Shown: piece after piece, positions 22,456-30,192 of the stretch
Position numbering within the stretch: position 1 is the first letter of the stretch
Layout of the letters: each line of letters starts with the position of its first letter
Source: G016234445 sp964438865
GTDB lineage: Bacteria; Chloroflexota; Dehalococcoidia; Tepidiformales; Tepidiformaceae
Assembly: GCA_964438865.1 (NCBI GenBank)
Contig: CAYTMI010000003.1
Location: 1 to 64,000, forward strand
Direction of reading: 5' to 3'
DNA: 64,000 bases
Made by a program: the position numbers and the translations under genes
Notes under the pieces: model-generated
The model's database searches: none
Seen by the model: the letters and a program-made list of their open reading frames with translations, nothing else
What the model was told of the DNA's origin: nothing

Positions 22456-23892
22456 TCAGGCGATGCCCGCCAGTTTCTTCGCGTATTCGAGGGTGCGGCG
22501 GCTGTCGTAGGCACGGGAGATCATGAGCTTTTCGGCCTCCAGCGAGCCTTCGGCGTGGATGGCGAGGACGGCGTGATAGCCACCGAAGTCGCCGGTCGTG
22601 AGGTCGCTGACCATGTTCATGGCGCGCGTCCGCAGTTCGCCGTCGATGCCGGCGCGGCCGCCGAGGTACTTCCGCAGGAGGTCGCCGGTATCGGGGTTGG
22701 CGAAGTCTTCCACGCCGGGGCCCGTCACGAGCATGCCGCCGGCGATGTCCTGCACGTGTTGGAGGGCTTCGTGGTAGTTGTGGGCGAAGTGGTACTTGGC
22801 CATGTTCGTGGTCAGGGCGTCGGGGGCGTAGATGCCGGCTTCGTCGGCGCGGCCCCGGATAGCGGCCATGTCGGTCAGGGCGCGCAGTGTCTCGGCGTAG
22901 CTGATGAGCCAGATGAGCTTGTCACGGACGTGGGCGGCTTTCGCGATGCCGTTGAGATCGGCCATGAGCAGGGCCGACCCGATGAGGGCATCAACGAGCG
23001 GCAGCTTGTAGGAGACGGCGGTGAAGCGGTGGTATTCGACGAAGCCGAGGGCCATGGCCCCCGCGAAGTCGTGTTCGCCGGCCATGAAGACGCGCTCCCA
23101 GGGCACGAAAACGTCGTCGAAGATGGTGATGGTTTCCATCATCTTGCGTTCGGCGCTGAGTGGGGCGTCGAACTCGGCCTTCGGTGAGCCGCCGTAGGGG
23201 CTGGCGACAAGCTTCACGCCGGGGGTGTTGACCGGGATGGCGAACGCCAGCGCGTAGTCGGCATCGCCCTGGGACATGGCCCGGGTGGGGAGGACGATGA
23301 GTTCGTTCGTGTTCGTGGTGCAGCTGGTATGGAGCTTCGCCCCACGGACGACGATGCCATCGCTGCGGCGCTCGACGATCCGGGTGTAGTAGTCAGGGTG
23401 GGGCTGGGTGAGCGGCCCCTGGCTGCGGTCGCCCTTCACATCGGTCTGGGCGACGGAGATGGTGAGGTCGTTGTCGCGGCAGTGGCGATAGAAGGCCTGG
23501 ACGCGCTGGAGGTAGTCGGATTCGTACTTGCGGTCCATGTCGCGGGCCACCCGGTGGAGCGCGAAAAGGGCGTCGGTGCCGATTTCCTTGACGAGGACGA
23601 CCAGGGTCTTGCCGAGGGCGGTGGCGGCTTCGATGAGCTGGCTGCGCTTGAGGAGATCGTCGGTGCTGGCGGGAATCTTGTAGTAGCGGCTGTAGACTTC
23701 GCCGTCTTCTTCGACGACGGAGAGTTCGCGGGTGGCCGGGTCTTCTGCCATCTCATAATCGAGGCAGGCGTGATGGACGGCCTTCTTGATGACGGGGTGG
23801 GTGGTGACGTCGGCGACGCTCTCGCCGCGGTAGTAGACGGTGCGGCCGTCCTTCAGCGAGTCAATATATTGCTGGGGAGTGCGGAGGCCCAT
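22456..23892 (-). CDS. HpaB-family flavin-dependent enzyme (4-hydroxyphenylacetate 3-hydroxylase-like)
   Basis: A 478-residue protein of the family that includes 4-hydroxyphenylacetate 3-monooxygenase, large component, and 4-hydroxybutyryl-CoA dehydratase: LRTPQQYIDSLKDGRTVYYRGE, TDVKGDRSQGP, AKLHTSCTTNTNELIVLP and DVFVPWERVFMAGEHD. The iron-sulfur Cys ligands of the dehydratase are not conserved (EYHRFTAVSYKLPLVDALIG has Leu in place of the Cys), so a flavin monooxygenase or hydroxylase is more likely. A TATGAT box stands about 55 bases upstream of the ATG. It may hydroxylate an aromatic ring; no reductase partner is adjacent. Confidence 0.8.
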   Translation of the reverse strand: MGLRTPQQYIDSLKDGRTVYYRGESVADVTTHPVIKKAVHHACLDYEMAEDPATRELSVVEEDGEVYSRYYKIPASTDDLLKRSQLIEAATALGKTLVVLVKEIGTDALFALHRVARDMDRKYESDYLQRVQAFYRHCRDNDLTISVAQTDVKGDRSQGPLTQPHPDYYTRIVERRSDGIVVRGAKLHTSCTTNTNELIVLPTRAMSQGDADYALAFAIPVNTPGVKLVASPYGGSPKAEFDAPLSAERKMMETITIFDDVFVPWERVFMAGEHDFAGAMALGFVEYHRFTAVSYKLPLVDALIGSALLMADLNGIAKAAHVRDKLIWLISYAETLRALTDMAAIRGRADEAGIYAPDALTTNMAKYHFAHNYHEALQHVQDIAGGMLVTGPGVEDFANPDTGDLLRKYLGGRAGIDGELRTRAMNMVSDLTTGDFGGYHAVLAIHAEGSLEAEKLMISRAYDSRRTLEYAKKLAGIA

Positions 23893-24032
23893 GGAAAGTC
23901 GACCCCTGAGAGGTGGATTTGGCCCATGCCGGGGGGACCGGGGTGACTATCATAGGGCCGCCGCGGGATGCCGTAACGGCGACACCGGTGGAGTGGTTGC
24001 GGCCTCTCGCCGCTCCGGCGAAGATGCGGCGG

Positions 24033-24800
24033 ATGAAGGTACTCCGCCTGGGCAACAGCGAAGACGTGCGAGACGACATTCCTGTCGAGAAGCGCGCCTA
24101 CACGATCGCTGCGCGACGGCTGGAAGAAGCCTGCGGCCAGCCTGTGGAGACGATTCCGCGGGTGATCTGGCCGGAGTCACACCTCCCGGAACTCGTCGGC
24201 GAGTGGCTGGACCGCTACGAGCCCGACATCGTGTTCCTGAAGGTGACCTGGTACTGGTACGGGTACGAATCGGTGCCGCGCCGGATCGAGCGGAAACTGG
24301 GGAAGGCGGGCCGCCCAATTGCGAATGCCAGCCTCAAGGCGGCCGAGATGTCGTGGCTTTCGACAACCAGGCCGTTCAAGTTCGGCCGCCGCATGGCCCA
24401 CCGGCTGATCGGCGGCGATACGCAATTCCCACCGGAGCAGGTGGTCAGCGTCGTCGAGGCGACGATCCGGGCGGTGCTGGCGAAGGAAGGCGTGGGGTTG
24501 GTGGTGAAGGGCACGGGAGGCGGCCGGGCGCCGGAGGGGGCGCTCGCGGACTACTTCGAGGCGTTCGTACGGCGCCGGGACATGGTCGAGGGGTCAATCA
24601 AACGGTTCTGCGAAGGGCTTGGCGTCGTCTACATCGCGCACGAAACCCCGGTCATCCCGAACGACCCGGAACTGAAGCGTGGGGACGGTGTCCACCGGGG
24701 TACGGCGGGCCACATGTCGATGGGCAGCCACGAGGGCGAGGGGCTGGTGCTCGCGTGGCGGGCGATGGTGGGCGAACCGGCCACGCCTACCCGGGGCTGA
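24033..24800 (+). CDS. SGNH hydrolase-like protein
   Basis: A 255-residue protein with the order of SGNH blocks: LRLGNSEDV (usual GDS), FLKVTWYWYG, VVKGTGGGRA and a final GDGVHRGTAGH with the Asp-x-x-His dyad. The nucleophile Ser could be the Ser of GNS. Esterase or acyltransferase activity is possible but not certain. The ATG at 24033 is preferred because it begins at the first conserved strand; other in-frame starts lie upstream. Convergent with argF, 80 bases apart. Confidence 0.6.
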   Translation: MKVLRLGNSEDVRDDIPVEKRAYTIAARRLEEACGQPVETIPRVIWPESHLPELVGEWLDRYEPDIVFLKVTWYWYGYESVPRRIERKLGKAGRPIANASLKAAEMSWLSTTRPFKFGRRMAHRLIGGDTQFPPEQVVSVVEATIRAVLAKEGVGLVVKGTGGGRAPEGALADYFEAFVRRRDMVEGSIKRFCEGLGVVYIAHETPVIPNDPELKRGDGVHRGTAGHMSMGSHEGEGLVLAWRAMVGEPATPTRG

Positions 24801-24879
24801 GCTTTGGCAGCGCCTGTTCGAGGATGAGCCTCGGGGCGAAGAGGTCGCCTTTCACAGCGACCCGGCGGAGCACGGACGG

Positions 24880-25815
24880 CTAGCGTTCGACCTGCCCGGC
24901 GACGCCGAGAAGGAACGCGACCGCCGCAGCCTGCGCCCAGACGCGGTTCTCGGCCTGGTCGAAGATGATCGACCCGGGGCTCTCTATAACCTCGTCAGTG
25001 ATCTCTTCGCCGCGATGGGCCGGGAGGTCGTGCATGACGAAGGCCCCGAGGGCGGCGCCGGACATCAGGTCGCTGTTGAGCTGGAAACCGGCGAAATCGA
25101 TGCGGCGGCGCTCGGCCTCGCGTTCCTGGCCCATCGAGGTCCAGACGTCGGTGTAGACGGCTTCGGCGCCGAGGACCGCCGCGCGCGGGTCGGTGACGAG
25201 GGTGAGTTTGCCACCCGAATTGCTGGCCCGGGCGCTGGCTTCGGAGACCAGCCACTCGGGGAGCCCGTAGCCTTTGGGGGCGGCCATGCGGGTGTCCATG
25301 CCCAGGGATGCGGCGGTGAGCACGAGGCTCGCGGCGACGTTGTTCCCGTCACCGACGAAAGCGATCGACCGGCCGCGGAGGTCGCCCCACTTTTCCTTCA
25401 GGGTGAGGATGTCGGCCAGTGCCTGGCAGGGGTGCTCTTCGTTCGTGAGGGCGTTGATGACGGGGATGCTGGAGAACTGGGCGTACTCTTCGACGATGGC
25501 CTGGCCGAAGGTGCGCACGGCGACGATGTCGACGTAGCGGGCGAGGACCCGCGAGACATCGCGGATGGCTTCGCGCTCGCCGAGGCCGACTTCGTTGGCA
25601 TTGAGCGACATGGCCGTGCCGCCGAGGTGGTTGATGCCGATTTCGAAGCTCACGCGGGTCCGGAGCGAAGGCTTTTCGAAGAGGAGGGCGAGATGCTTGC
25701 CCTTGAGCAGGGGCTGAGGCTTCCGCTTGAGGGCGGAGGCGGTATCAAGCAGAAACGAAATCTCCTCTCCGCTGAGGTCTGCCGCGGAGAGGAGATGGCG
25801 GACGGTGTCACCCAT
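24880..25815 (-). CDS. argF: Ornithine carbamoyltransferase
   Basis: A 311-residue enzyme making citrulline from ornithine and carbamoyl phosphate in arginine synthesis. The carbamoyl-phosphate loop FEKPSLRTRVSFE, the HPCQALAD motif and the C-terminal MHDLPAHRGEEI are present. The ornithine-site Cys of the usual HCLP motif is Asp here. TATACT lies 6 bases before the ATG at 25815 with no Shine-Dalgarno sequence, so the mRNA is probably leaderless. No other arginine gene is nearby. Confidence 0.93.
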   Translation of the reverse strand: MGDTVRHLLSAADLSGEEISFLLDTASALKRKPQPLLKGKHLALLFEKPSLRTRVSFEIGINHLGGTAMSLNANEVGLGEREAIRDVSRVLARYVDIVAVRTFGQAIVEEYAQFSSIPVINALTNEEHPCQALADILTLKEKWGDLRGRSIAFVGDGNNVAASLVLTAASLGMDTRMAAPKGYGLPEWLVSEASARASNSGGKLTLVTDPRAAVLGAEAVYTDVWTSMGQEREAERRRIDFAGFQLNSDLMSGAALGAFVMHDLPAHRGEEITDEVIESPGSIIFDQAENRVWAQAAAVAFLLGVAGQVER

Positions 25816-25956
25816 TTGCCGAGTATATCAGAGGGAGGCCGGGGGCCGGTTTCGGGGTGCACGTCTCAGGGATGACCCCGATCCAGTGATAGATGCCACC
25901 GATAGCCGTTAACTTCTGCGCCGATATGCCGTTATGGATGGTAAGAGGCGATTGAG

Positions 25957-26139
25957 ATGTACACGCAGCGAGTGCCCACGCCGCTCTGGGAGCGGAAGTC
26001 CGCCGAGGGAAAGATGTTCCGGCGCATGGAATGCGACCGGTGCGGGGTGCACTTCCACTTTTCGGAGGCGCCGCGAGCGACGCGCATTCCGCTGTGCCCG
26101 GCCTGCGGCAGCACCGGCGCCCACCCCCAGGCGGCCTGA
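25957..26139 (+). CDS. Small zinc-ribbon protein
   Basis: A 60-residue protein with CDRC (26-29) and CPAC (47-50) knuckles, separated by a short basic loop, resembling a minimal zinc ribbon. A purine-rich AAGAGG lies 9 bases before the ATG. It stands directly before the tRNA cluster. Function unknown. Confidence 0.7.
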   Translation: MYTQRVPTPLWERKSAEGKMFRRMECDRCGVHFHFSEAPRATRIPLCPACGSTGAHPQAA

Positions 26140-26142
26140 GCG

Positions 26143-26171
26143 TTCGACTCTTTCGGCGGATCTGGTAGGAT
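26143..26171 (+). promoter_or_regulatory. Promoter of the tRNA cluster
   Basis: TTCGAC (26143-26148), a 17-base spacer and TAGGAT (26166-26171), ending 12 bases before the first tRNA. Confidence 0.65.
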
Positions 26172-26183
26172 CGAGGTTCGCGC

Positions 26184-26259
26184 AGGGGTGTAGCTCAGTT
26201 GGTAGAGCAGTGGCCTCCAAATCCACCGGTCGCGGGTTCGAGTCCTGCCGCCCCTGCCA
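26184..26259 (+). tRNA. tRNA-Trp (CCA)
   Basis: AGGGGTG pairs with CGCCCCT as the acceptor stem, the anticodon loop is CTCCAAA (anticodon CCA), GGTTCGAGTCC forms the T arm, and the 3' CCA is encoded. The last anticodon-stem pair is a C-T mismatch. Confidence 0.95.
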
Positions 26260-26344
26260 GCTTTTCGTGAGATAATCCGGTTGCGGCGCGCTTCCTCGGC
26301 GCGCTTGCTCAAGGCCGGAGACGGTCCTTACGATTGGCGAACGT

Positions 26345-26431
26345 GCCCAGGTGGTGGAATGGCAGACACGCTGTCTTGAGGGGGCAGTGCTCTTTTTGAG
26401 CGTGTGAGTTCAAATCTCACCCTGGGCACCA
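26345..26431 (+). tRNA. tRNA-Leu (GAG)
   Basis: An 87-base tRNA with a long variable arm. GCCCAGG/CCTGGGC acceptor, anticodon stem CTGTC/GGCAG with loop TTGAGGG (anticodon GAG), and an encoded CCA end. Confidence 0.93.
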
Positions 26432-26446
26432 TTTCAAATGCGGTCC

Positions 26447-26520
26447 GGCGCCGTGGCCAAGTGGCAAGGCAGAGCTCTGCAAAAGCTTCACCGCCGGTTC
26501 GAATCCGGCCGGCGCCTCCA
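26447..26520 (+). tRNA. tRNA-Cys (GCA)
   Basis: GGCGCCG/CGGCGCC acceptor stem, anticodon loop CTGCAAA (GCA), T arm GGTTCGAATCC and an encoded 3' CCA. It follows tRNA-Leu by 15 bases. Confidence 0.95.
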
Positions 26521-26568
26521 TCCCCTCCCCCAACCTCCCGAACCTGTCACCGGGTTACCGTCCTCCGA

Positions 26569-27105
26569 TCAGGCCGGCGTCCAGCCCACCGCGTTCCTGA
26601 GCCGAATCCCGGAGACGTGCATGGTGCTCTCCCATGCATCGCGCAGGGGCACCAGGGAGGGCATCAGGCGGAGTTCGACACCGGCCTCGCGGAGTGCCTC
26701 CACCAGGTCACCGACCGGCTCCACGGAGAGCGGCGTGACGGGCTCGCGGCAGACGTACATCCACTCCACGTCTTCGCCGGGGGCGGATTCGAAGCCGGCT
26801 GACGGGAAGCGGTACCGGTAGAGCAGCGTGGCGTAGAGGGCTTCGAGCCAGCGCCATTCGACACAGGCCACCCGCCCCTCCCCGGCACGGCCGAGCCATC
26901 GCTGGCGGTCGGCGGCGGTGGTTGTGGGGGTCGGCCAGAGCAGGACGCGCGGGCAGTCGCGGGGGAAGAGGTAGGTCCAGGCGTGGGCCTCTTCGACTGC
27001 CCAGACCAGCGGCTCCACTTGCGGGCGCTCAAGCGGCGCCCGGGGAACGAACACGGGAATGCCCGGGTCTTCGGAGAAGTGGTAGAGGAGCCTGGCGCCA
27101 GTCAT
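26569..27105 (-). CDS. DUF6886-like conserved protein
   Basis: A 178-residue protein that begins LLYHFSEDPGIPVFVPR and continues LVWAVEEAHAWTYLFPRDCPRVLLW, which matches DUF6886-like proteins as I recall them. No catalytic motif can be named. It lies 12 bases after the MazF-like stop, so it could be the last gene of that operon. Confidence 0.7.
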   Translation of the reverse strand: MTGARLLYHFSEDPGIPVFVPRAPLERPQVEPLVWAVEEAHAWTYLFPRDCPRVLLWPTPTTTAADRQRWLGRAGEGRVACVEWRWLEALYATLLYRYRFPSAGFESAPGEDVEWMYVCREPVTPLSVEPVGDLVEALREAGVELRLMPSLVPLRDAWESTMHVSGIRLRNAVGWTPA

Positions 27106-27117
27106 GGTGGCAGGGGC

Positions 27118-27480
27118 CTACAGATCCTCGATGTCCTCGGGGAGGATGTCGAGGGCGATGGCCAGGGCGCGGTTCACCTCGCGGAGCTTCGCAGGCGAAA
27201 GGGAGCCGACGTAGGCCCGGAGACTCACCTTCCGGACGCTCAGGACCTCGTCGCAGTGGAGGCTGCTCGGGTGTTTCAGTCCTTCCCCGGGCCCGATCGC
27301 GACCTGTGTGTCGAGGCCTCCCTGGTTCGAGTACACCGGGACGCACATGACGGTTGAGTGGCCGCTGTCGATAAGCCCCTGGCGGCTCACGATGAGCATC
27401 ACGCGCGCCCGGCGGGGGTCGCCCGCGACGGTCTCGGCGCGGTACAACTCACCCCGCGTGAGCAAGCGGGGCCTCGTCAA
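27118..27480 (-). CDS. MazF/PemK-type endoribonuclease toxin
   Basis: A 120-residue MazF-like toxin with the SH3-like fold order: RGELYRAETVAGDPRRARVMLIVSRQGL, STVMCVPVYSNQGGLDTQVAIGPGEGL and LHCDEVLSVRKVSL. It would cut mRNA at specific short sites. The reading frame opens with TTG at 27480 inside the antitoxin gene; a second TTG 15 bases later is also possible. The antitoxin gene precedes it with a 32-base overlap. Confidence 0.85.
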   Translation of the reverse strand: MTRPRLLTRGELYRAETVAGDPRRARVMLIVSRQGLIDSGHSTVMCVPVYSNQGGLDTQVAIGPGEGLKHPSSLHCDEVLSVRKVSLRAYVGSLSPAKLREVNRALAIALDILPEDIEDL

Positions 27481-27751
27481 TCAGCACCTCGACCTCGTCG
27501 CCGAACGCGAGCGGATCGGGCTGAAGCTCCAGGTAGGCCGCGCGGAGTGCCTCTTCCTCGGGCGACATCGTTGCCAGGTGCCGGGCGTAGGCCTCCCCGT
27601 CACGGCGGTCGCGCTCTTCCCGGCGCTTCTGGCGGAAGTGGCGCTTCAGCGTGTCCTCGATGAACTGGGAACGGTTGCCGCCGGCGCCGACCTCTGCGTC
27701 GATGGCCGAGAGGATGCCGGGCGAGAGCGTGATGGACGTCTTCGTCTTCAT
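27449..27751 (-). CDS. Ribbon-helix-helix antitoxin (MazE-like)
   Basis: A 100-residue antitoxin. The N-terminal KTKTSITLSPGILSAIDAEVGAGGNRSQFIEDTLKRHF is a ribbon-helix-helix DNA-binding domain; the acidic C-terminal half would neutralise the MazF-like toxin. A TATACT box lies 7 bases before the ATG at 27751 and sits inside an array of direct repeats, so self-repression on a leaderless promoter is likely. Confidence 0.87.
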   Translation of the reverse strand: MKTKTSITLSPGILSAIDAEVGAGGNRSQFIEDTLKRHFRQKRREERDRRDGEAYARHLATMSPEEEALRAAYLELQPDPLAFGDEVEVLIDEAPLAHAG

Positions 27752-27803
27752 ACCACCGAGTATACCACCCGGGTACCACCGTCGATACTACCGACATACC
27801 ACC
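27751..27803 (-). promoter_or_regulatory. Repeat operator of the MazEF-like operon
   Basis: Five copies of GGTGGTA (one GGTAGTA) on the minus strand begin at plus-strand positions 27751, 27763, 27774, 27786 and 27797, spaced 12, 11, 12 and 11 bases, so they face one side of the helix. The TATACT -10 (27764-27759) is within the array and the last copy contains the start codon. This suits cooperative binding of the ribbon-helix-helix antitoxin. Confidence 0.8.
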
Positions 27804-27821
27804 GCCGGTGGGATGATTATC

Positions 27822-29363
27822 TTACAGCCCGTACCGCGCCGGCTCGGTCCGCACCCACTCTCCCACCATCTCGCCGATCATGATCGAGGTCAGATTCGTG
27901 TTGGCGCGCGGGACGGACGGCATGATCGAGGCGTCGGCGACGACGAGGTTGCCGAGCGCGTGGGCGCGGCCGTACTGGTCGACGACGGCGCCGGGGTCGC
28001 TGGATGGCCCCATCTTGAGCGTGCCGCAGGGGTGAAAGCCGCTGGCGGCGAAGCGCTCGCAGAGCTTGGCGATGGAGTCATCGCTCAGGGGCACGGCCGG
28101 GTTGGGGAAGATGACGCGGTCGATCAGGTCCGCGAGCGGCTTCGCTTGCGTGAAGGCGATGGTGTCCCTGAAGCAGGCGACAAGCCGCCGGGTATCGCGG
28201 GGGTCTTCGCAGAAGTGCTGCTCGACGACCGGGCCCATCTTCGGGTCGGCCGAGCGGAGGCGGAGGGTGCCCCTGCCGTAGGCCTGTTCCAGGACGGAGG
28301 CGATCGCGAACGAGGACAGGGGACCGCCGCGCGGGGAGAACGAGAAGGCCTCGATCTGGAGGTCGTTGCGCTGGTCGGAACCTGGGGCAGTGTAGCGAAG
28401 GATCGTCTGGACGATGGGCTGGTCGGCGTCGAGGATCGACGGGTCCTTCACGGAACAGGCGACGGCGAGCGCGGGGTGGTCGCTGAGGTTGCGGCCAACG
28501 CCTGGGACGTCGCGGACGAGTTCGATGCCGTGACGTTCGACTTCCGAGCGGGGGCCGACACCGGAGCGGAGGAGGATTGCGGGGGACTGCAGCGACCCCG
28601 CCGAAAGGACGAAGAGACGGCCGCGGACCAGTTCGACCTCGCCGTCGTGCTCAACCTCGGCGGCGACGACGCGGCCGTCCTCGACGATCAGGCGGCGGGT
28701 CAGCGTGTTCGCGCGAATCTGGAGGTTCGGCCGGACCCGGGCGGCGGAGAGGTACCCGACGGCGGTGGAGATCCGGAGGCGGCCGAGCTTGTTCATCGGG
28801 TGGGGGCCTGATCCCCAGCCCTGGGGGTCGTTGGCATCGGGACAATCGGGATAGCCGAGGCCCCGGGCAGCTTCGAGGAACGCCTGGTGAACGAGCGTCA
28901 GTTCTTCGTGGCGATAGCGGCGGATGGTGATCGGCCCGGCGTCGCCGTGATAGGGCGCGTCGCCGTAGTCCAGGTCGCGTTCGAGGCGATTGAAGGCGGG
29001 CAGGACCCTGTCCCATGCCCATTCGGGGTTCCCCTGGGCGGCCCAGCCGTCGTAGTCCTCGGGCATGCCGCGAAGCGCGATGGTGGTGTTCACGGCGCTG
29101 GAACCGCCGGTGACCCGGCCGCGCGGGAACGGCTGCACACGGCCATCGGCGGTTGGCTGGTAGCTGAAGCCCCAGTCGTGGTCGGAGTAGGAGTTGTTGT
29201 GGCTGTTCACCAGGTCGAAGGGCGTCTGTTCAATGGCGGCGTAGTCTGGCCCCGCTTCGATGAGGAGCACGCTGCGCCCCGGGTCTTCGCTGGCGCGGGC
29301 GGCGATGACGGCCCCTGCCGACCCCGCGCCGATGACGACGATGTCGTGTTGTTCTCCAGACAC
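27822..29363 (-). CDS. GMC-family flavin oxidoreductase
   Basis: A 513-residue FAD-dependent GMC oxidoreductase (choline, alcohol or MftG-like dehydrogenase): FAD site VIGAGSAGAVIAARASEDPG, LIEAGPDY, PRGRVTGGSSAVNTTIALRGMPEDYDGW, and the C-terminal FHPCGTLKMG and NLVVADASIMPSVPRANTNLT. The His of FHPCG and a later polar residue form the active site. I prefer the GTG at 29363 with a GGAGGGGAG upstream over the longer frame to 29405. The substrate is unknown. Confidence 0.88.
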   Translation of the reverse strand: MSGEQHDIVVIGAGSAGAVIAARASEDPGRSVLLIEAGPDYAAIEQTPFDLVNSHNNSYSDHDWGFSYQPTADGRVQPFPRGRVTGGSSAVNTTIALRGMPEDYDGWAAQGNPEWAWDRVLPAFNRLERDLDYGDAPYHGDAGPITIRRYRHEELTLVHQAFLEAARGLGYPDCPDANDPQGWGSGPHPMNKLGRLRISTAVGYLSAARVRPNLQIRANTLTRRLIVEDGRVVAAEVEHDGEVELVRGRLFVLSAGSLQSPAILLRSGVGPRSEVERHGIELVRDVPGVGRNLSDHPALAVACSVKDPSILDADQPIVQTILRYTAPGSDQRNDLQIEAFSFSPRGGPLSSFAIASVLEQAYGRGTLRLRSADPKMGPVVEQHFCEDPRDTRRLVACFRDTIAFTQAKPLADLIDRVIFPNPAVPLSDDSIAKLCERFAASGFHPCGTLKMGPSSDPGAVVDQYGRAHALGNLVVADASIMPSVPRANTNLTSIMIGEMVGEWVRTEPARYGL

Positions 29364-29405
29364 TCGGTGCAACTCCCCTCCGCCTGACAGGGCGGGCCGG
29401 CTCAA

Positions 29406-29411
29406 GTATCA
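29406..29411 (+). promoter_or_regulatory. Overlapping divergent -10 boxes
   Basis: TATCAT on the plus strand (towards the acyl-CoA synthetase subunit genes) lies in AGTATCAT, whose complement reads ATGATACT towards the GMC gene, so the two divergent promoters share their -10 region. The -35 elements are weak. Confidence 0.45.
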
Positions 29412-29491
29412 TCTGGCGCGGTGCCACCCGCATCCGGGTGCGCGCCGTCACCGGGCTCACCGGCCCGCAGCCACTCCCAGTCGAGGATTCT

Positions 29492-30190
29492 ATGACGTTC
29501 GAAACTGTCCTTGCGCGTGCCCGGGCCGAAGGGCGCACCCTGTTGAATGAAGTCGAAGCGAAGCAGGTGCTCCGCGACGCCGGCGTGCCGGTTACCGACA
29601 CCACCCTTGCGACCACGCGCGACGAGGCCCAGGCCCAGGCCGAGGCCGCGGGCTATCCGGTGGTCCTGAAGGTTGTCTCCCCGGACATCGCCCACAAGAG
29701 CGACGCCGGCGGTGTGAAGCTGAACCTGAAATCGAAAGACGAAGTGGCCGCCGCCTACGACGCCATTCTCGTGAGCTGCAAGCAGCACGTACCCGGCGCC
29801 AACATCGTCGGCGTGGCCGTGCAGCACATGGCGCCGCAGGGCACCGAAGTGATCGTCGGGATGACGACGGACCCGCAGTTCGGCCCGGTGATGATGTTCG
29901 GGCTCGGCGGGATCATGGTGGAGGTCCTGAAGGACGTGTCGTTCCGCCTTGTGCCGCTCACCAGCCGCGACGCCGGCCAGATGATCAACGAGATCAAGGG
30001 CAGGCCCATCCTCGATGGAGTCCGCGGGCAGCCGCCTTCGGACATCGAGGCCCTGAAGAACACGATCGTGAAGGTGGCCGAGTTCGTTGAGAAGCACCCG
30101 GAAGTGCAGGAACTCGACCTGAACCCGGTGTTCGCCTATCCCGACGGGGCCATCGCGGTCGACGCGCGCATCGTCGTCGCAGGAGCGTAG
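29492..30190 (+). CDS. ADP-forming acyl-CoA synthetase, ATP-grasp (beta) subunit
   Basis: A 232-residue ATP-grasp subunit that, with the following subunit, makes or uses acyl-CoA with ADP/ATP. LNEVEAKQVLRDAGVPVTDTTLA, GYPVVLKVVSPDIAHKSDAGGVKLNL, GVAVQHMAPQGTEVIVGMTTDPQFGPVMMFGLGGIMVEVLKDVSFRLVPL and ELDLNPVFAYPDG are the family marks. It starts the two-gene operon; the alpha subunit begins 3 bases after its stop. Confidence 0.92.
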   Translation: MTFETVLARARAEGRTLLNEVEAKQVLRDAGVPVTDTTLATTRDEAQAQAEAAGYPVVLKVVSPDIAHKSDAGGVKLNLKSKDEVAAAYDAILVSCKQHVPGANIVGVAVQHMAPQGTEVIVGMTTDPQFGPVMMFGLGGIMVEVLKDVSFRLVPLTSRDAGQMINEIKGRPILDGVRGQPPSDIEALKNTIVKVAEFVEKHPEVQELDLNPVFAYPDGAIAVDARIVVAGA

Positions 30191-30192
30191 CC

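Noticed and set aside
24800..24880. A short frame of 28 codons after argF in the same frame as its stop
   Set aside because: It lies in an 80-base convergent gap, has no ribosome site and no conservation can be shown.
25816..25956. Possible leader RNA before the 60-residue zinc ribbon
   Set aside because: No known riboswitch motif was recognised and no convincing stem set could be drawn.
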